In this document: positions 61,596 through 64,000 of the stretch, in pieces | Numbering within the stretch: position 1 is the first letter of the stretch | Layout of the letters: every line of letters starts with the position of its first letter | The notes under the pieces: model-generated | The model's database searches: none | Told to the model about the DNA's origin: nothing | Seen by the model: the letters and a program-made list of their open reading frames with translations, nothing else | Origin: Bacteroidales bacterium M2 | GTDB taxonomy: Bacteria; Bacteroidota; Bacteroidia; Bacteroidales; Muribaculaceae | DNA: 64,000 nt | Direction: 5' to 3' | Assembly (NCBI GenBank): GCA_001689415.1 | Contig: LUJM01000034.1 | Location: 1,704 to 65,703, forward strand | Program-made: the position numbers and the translations under genes

Positions 61596-63602
61596 ATGAG
61601 AATACTGTTGACGATACTTTCAATATGTCTGTTGGCTTGTCCGCTTATCGGTCGGCCTACCGCCGATATTGCCAAATCGGTGGTGACTATTGATATGCGT
61701 CACGGGCTTCCGGAGAGCCGTATCAGGGCAATCAAAGTACTACCCGACGGTCGAGTAGCCATTGCGACTGCGGGGTACATAAGTGTATTCGACGGCACGT
61801 CTTTTGTCAATGAAGCCATATCATTGGATAATGGTATCGCTCTTGCTACGCAGGATAAGAATAGGCAATTGTATTGTGATAGCAGTGGTGTGATATGGCT
61901 CAAGACTCCTATAACACGACATAATAGCACGGCCCGCTTGCTCGCTTTCGACCCGCGAACCGCACAAGAAATAACTCAAACCGAGACCAAGCGCCTTAAA
62001 ATTGAAAATATCAAGGACTTTTATATTGACAATAGGCGCGTGCTTTGGATGATAGATAATGCCAACCGCTTGAATATGCGGAAGTCTGCGGCTTGGTTGC
62101 CTGTTATAAATCTCGATAATCTCGGAAGCGAATTACCGTCGGTATTATATAACGACGGCAATTCGGTTTACCTGTGCTATAATAGTGGCAATGTATGTGT
62201 TGTTGATATGGCCGGCGGTCACCTTAAATATATGGTAAGGCCCGAACTGCCGGTTGTGCGTACAAGTTTGACAAACTCCGGGGCCAAGTGGCATGACGGA
62301 AAATTATGGCTGTCGTATCATAGGCATAATGACCATGCCAACACATGGGTTGCATCGCTCGATAGCTTGACCCGCTCGTGGCAGATATACCATCTGAAGC
62401 AAAGGGTTTTTGATTATATTATAGAGGATGATTCGGTTTTGACAGCATTTCCCGGCGTTGACCAGGGTATTTATTGTGTCGAACAAGGGGCTGACAGCTC
62501 GTTATGGGCTGGTATGACCGATTCGGGTTTGCGGTATCTGAGTACTCAAAAAGCTGTAAAGATTTACCCTGATTCGGTATATCCATTTGCAAAAAGCGGA
62601 TATTTCCCCAACGAACGTGCTCGTGAATTAGCCGATAAGTATGCTCGCGGTATATTAAATTGCAGCGATGTAGATACAACGTCGGGGTTTGTGTATCTCG
62701 GAACTCGAAAGGGCCTTGTGGTGATAGACGACAAAGGCCGTCAGGTTGCTCTGTTAGATGAGAATGTCGGCCTGCAGCATAGCAATGTACAAAGTGTTGT
62801 GGCGAATGTGGGTACGACCAAGGGGACCCCCGGTGATATTTGGTTTTCAACCACAACCGGATTTTCGCGTCTGAGGCACGTCGGTCGCGACTCTTTCGAT
62901 ATTATTCATTTAGGCATTCTCGACGGAATAGAGTTGAACGGTCGAGAATTACCTTCGCAATCCATTGTAAGAGACAGCTCCGAATGTTTGATTGCCGGTT
63001 TTCCCGGAGGTGTATGCACTATTGATCCTGCCAAAGTCAGCGATGAAGGCCGGGTAGTTTTCCATTTCCCTGATGACTATTCCGAGCCAAAAACGAATAG
63101 CTCGCCATTTGTAATCGCACTTATATGCACGGCGGTAGTTGCATGTGCCATAGGCTTCTATGTGTACGGTCGAAAACGTAAACACCGAGAACTCGCCGAT
63201 AGCCGCAACAATATTTATGATCGAATTGTTGACAAGTGTCGTAATGTGCAAGGTGACAATGCTGTAAATGCCAATGACAGGGAGTTCGCAGAGAAAATCG
63301 ACAGGATAATAGAAGAACATATTGACGATGAGGAACTCAGCGTGGTATCATTGAGCCGCATGATGGCTATGGACCGCACCAACCTATACCGCAAGATGCA
63401 GACTATTATGGGTGTTTCTCCGTCGGTTTATATTCGTCATATGCGCCTGAAGGCCGCGTCGCGCTTGCTTAAGGAGACTGATTTGCCTGTGTCGGAAATT
63501 GCCATGCGCACCGGATTCTCGTCGGCCAAATACTTCTCGTCTACCTTCAAGGAAGTCTTCGGCATTTTACCGGCTAAATTCAGAGAACAAAAAGACCAAT
63601 GA
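61596..63602 (+). CDS. membrane-spanning AraC-type regulator with periplasmic propeller (SusR/HTCS-like, no kinase)
   Basis: The 668 residues have a signal/anchor (ILLTILSICLLACPLIG), about 480 residues of two-component-regulator propeller repeats (GLPESRIRAIKVLPDGRVAIAT, DSSLWAGMTDSGLRYLS, GDIWFSTTTGFSRL), one membrane helix (residues 505-525) and only about 50 residues before a C-terminal AraC HTH (LSVVSLSRMMAMDRTNLYRKMQ, ISEIAMRTGFSS-like VSEIAMRTGFSSAKYFSSTF). Histidine kinase and receiver domains of normal hybrid HTCS proteins are missing, so the glycan signal would act directly across the membrane. It likely controls the divergent GH2 and the GH53 gene. Confidence 0.9.
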   Translation: MRILLTILSICLLACPLIGRPTADIAKSVVTIDMRHGLPESRIRAIKVLPDGRVAIATAGYISVFDGTSFVNEAISLDNGIALATQDKNRQLYCDSSGVIWLKTPITRHNSTARLLAFDPRTAQEITQTETKRLKIENIKDFYIDNRRVLWMIDNANRLNMRKSAAWLPVINLDNLGSELPSVLYNDGNSVYLCYNSGNVCVVDMAGGHLKYMVRPELPVVRTSLTNSGAKWHDGKLWLSYHRHNDHANTWVASLDSLTRSWQIYHLKQRVFDYIIEDDSVLTAFPGVDQGIYCVEQGADSSLWAGMTDSGLRYLSTQKAVKIYPDSVYPFAKSGYFPNERARELADKYARGILNCSDVDTTSGFVYLGTRKGLVVIDDKGRQVALLDENVGLQHSNVQSVVANVGTTKGTPGDIWFSTTTGFSRLRHVGRDSFDIIHLGILDGIELNGRELPSQSIVRDSSECLIAGFPGGVCTIDPAKVSDEGRVVFHFPDDYSEPKTNSSPFVIALICTAVVACAIGFYVYGRKRKHRELADSRNNIYDRIVDKCRNVQGDNAVNANDREFAEKIDRIIEEHIDDEELSVVSLSRMMAMDRTNLYRKMQTIMGVSPSVYIRHMRLKAASRLLKETDLPVSEIAMRTGFSSAKYFSSTFKEVFGILPAKFREQKDQ

Positions 63603-63655
63603 TTCTGCGCAGATATCGCCCGGAGCATGTTGCCGAATAGGCAAACCATTCTACT

Positions 63656-64000
63656 TCACTTGCGTATTATCATCTTTTTGCCGCGCGAAATATAAATGCC
63701 CGGAGTTGACGGATTGATGACTCTCCGTCCGCTAATGTCATACCACTCTGATGTAGAATTGGTTGAGGTGATTATATCTTCGATTCCGGCGTTACCGTCG
63801 GTAAATGTGCAAATAGTCTTCAGTGCCGAGCAGGCATTGCCAGTAGTGCTGTCGAATAGCGGGGCGTTATACCAGCCCGACAGACTTGTCCCATAGGCAT
63901 TGTATTCCATCCACCACCAGAAAAGTCCGGTAACTTTATCGTAACTGCGAAGAAGGGCTACAAGGTCGGAAGCGAAATCATTCTGCCCTTCGTCACTGTA
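63656..64000 (-). CDS. C-terminal part of a GH53 endo-beta-1,4-galactanase with sorting-like tail
   Basis: The frame is open from the window edge (64000) to the stop at 63656. It shows the GH53 end pattern: NDFASDLVALLRSYDKVTG, GLFWWWMEYNAYG, GWYNAPLFDSTTGNACSAL. A linker and a tail follow: EWYDISGRRV, GIYISR, then KKMIIRK. The catalytic glutamates lie beyond the window. The enzyme family cuts type I arabinogalactan and galactan, which fits the GH2 and regulator beside it. Confidence 0.8.
   Translation of the reverse strand, partial: YSDEGQNDFASDLVALLRSYDKVTGLFWWWMEYNAYGTSLSGWYNAPLFDSTTGNACSALKTICTFTDGNAGIEDIITSTNSTSEWYDISGRRVINPSTPGIYISRGKKMIIRK

Overview
The window is chromosomal DNA from a gut member of the order Bacteroidales, most likely family Muribaculaceae (inference). 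The evidence is the Bacteroidetes promoter signature (TTG, about 20 nt, then TAnnTTTG) in front of many genes, the lack of Shine-Dalgarno sequences, the frdCAB, cydAB-DUF4492 and full Bat operons, a Gram-negative-type bile salt hydrolase, an anaerobic sulfatase-maturating enzyme, a BspA-type leucine-rich-repeat protein, and GH2/GH53 polysaccharide genes with a SusR-like membrane regulator. Most of it is orderly core genome. The accessory-looking parts are the two ends (1-2.4 kb and 58-64 kb) and the area just after a tRNA-Pro gene (56.5-56.7 kb).

Layout. 1-1019 is a secreted LRR protein broken by a 5-bp deletion. 1020-2400 has no intact gene and holds decayed coding scraps and nested palindromic repeats. 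2406-6876 is a minus-strand operon yitT, DUF4492, cydA, cydB, yigZ (bd oxidase). 6942-9958 holds a NUDIX hydrolase, a secreted histidine acid phosphatase and an ADP-ribosylglycohydrolase. 10165-14082 is frdCAB, whose cytochrome b subunit has an unusual C-terminal extension. Then come a lipoprotein thioredoxin, a bile salt hydrolase, an MBOAT acyltransferase, a radical-SAM sulfatase maturase with a small HExxH protein, and rsfS-ftsH.

22942-30223 is a tightly overlapped minus-strand operon: ftsY, a 56-codon gene not previously obvious, rimO, a short isochorismate synthase, two SGNH hydrolases and an FtsX/LolE permease. It is followed by a GT2 glycosyltransferase, an outer-membrane barrel, a LytS/LytTR pair, fabG, crcB, hpt-adk-acyl-CoA ligase, a secreted protein with a sorting-like tail, a metallo-beta-lactamase-fold hydrolase, rsmG and cvfB. 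42953-51335 is the complete Bat aerotolerance operon: moxR, DUF58, a BatD/DUF4381-like gene, batA, batB, batC, batD and batE.

51467-56319 has small regulatory, stress and metal-binding genes. tRNA-Pro(TGG) is at 56403, gdhA at 56759-58096. The right end is a carbohydrate locus: a GH2 enzyme, a divergent membrane-spanning AraC-type regulator that has a periplasmic propeller but no kinase or receiver domain, and the 3' end of a GH53 endo-galactanase. The GH2/regulator intergenic region carries two pairs of direct repeats at 22-23 nt spacing, which fit AraC-type binding sites facing each promoter.

The genes describe a fermentative anaerobe that makes succinate through fumarate reductase, scavenges nanomolar O2 with cytochrome bd, defends its envelope with Bat, deconjugates bile salts and degrades galactan-type polysaccharides. 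The most novel-looking items are the 56-codon gene between ftsY and rimO, the FrdC extension, the kinase-less AraC transmembrane regulator with its paired repeats, and the nested palindromes near 2 kb.
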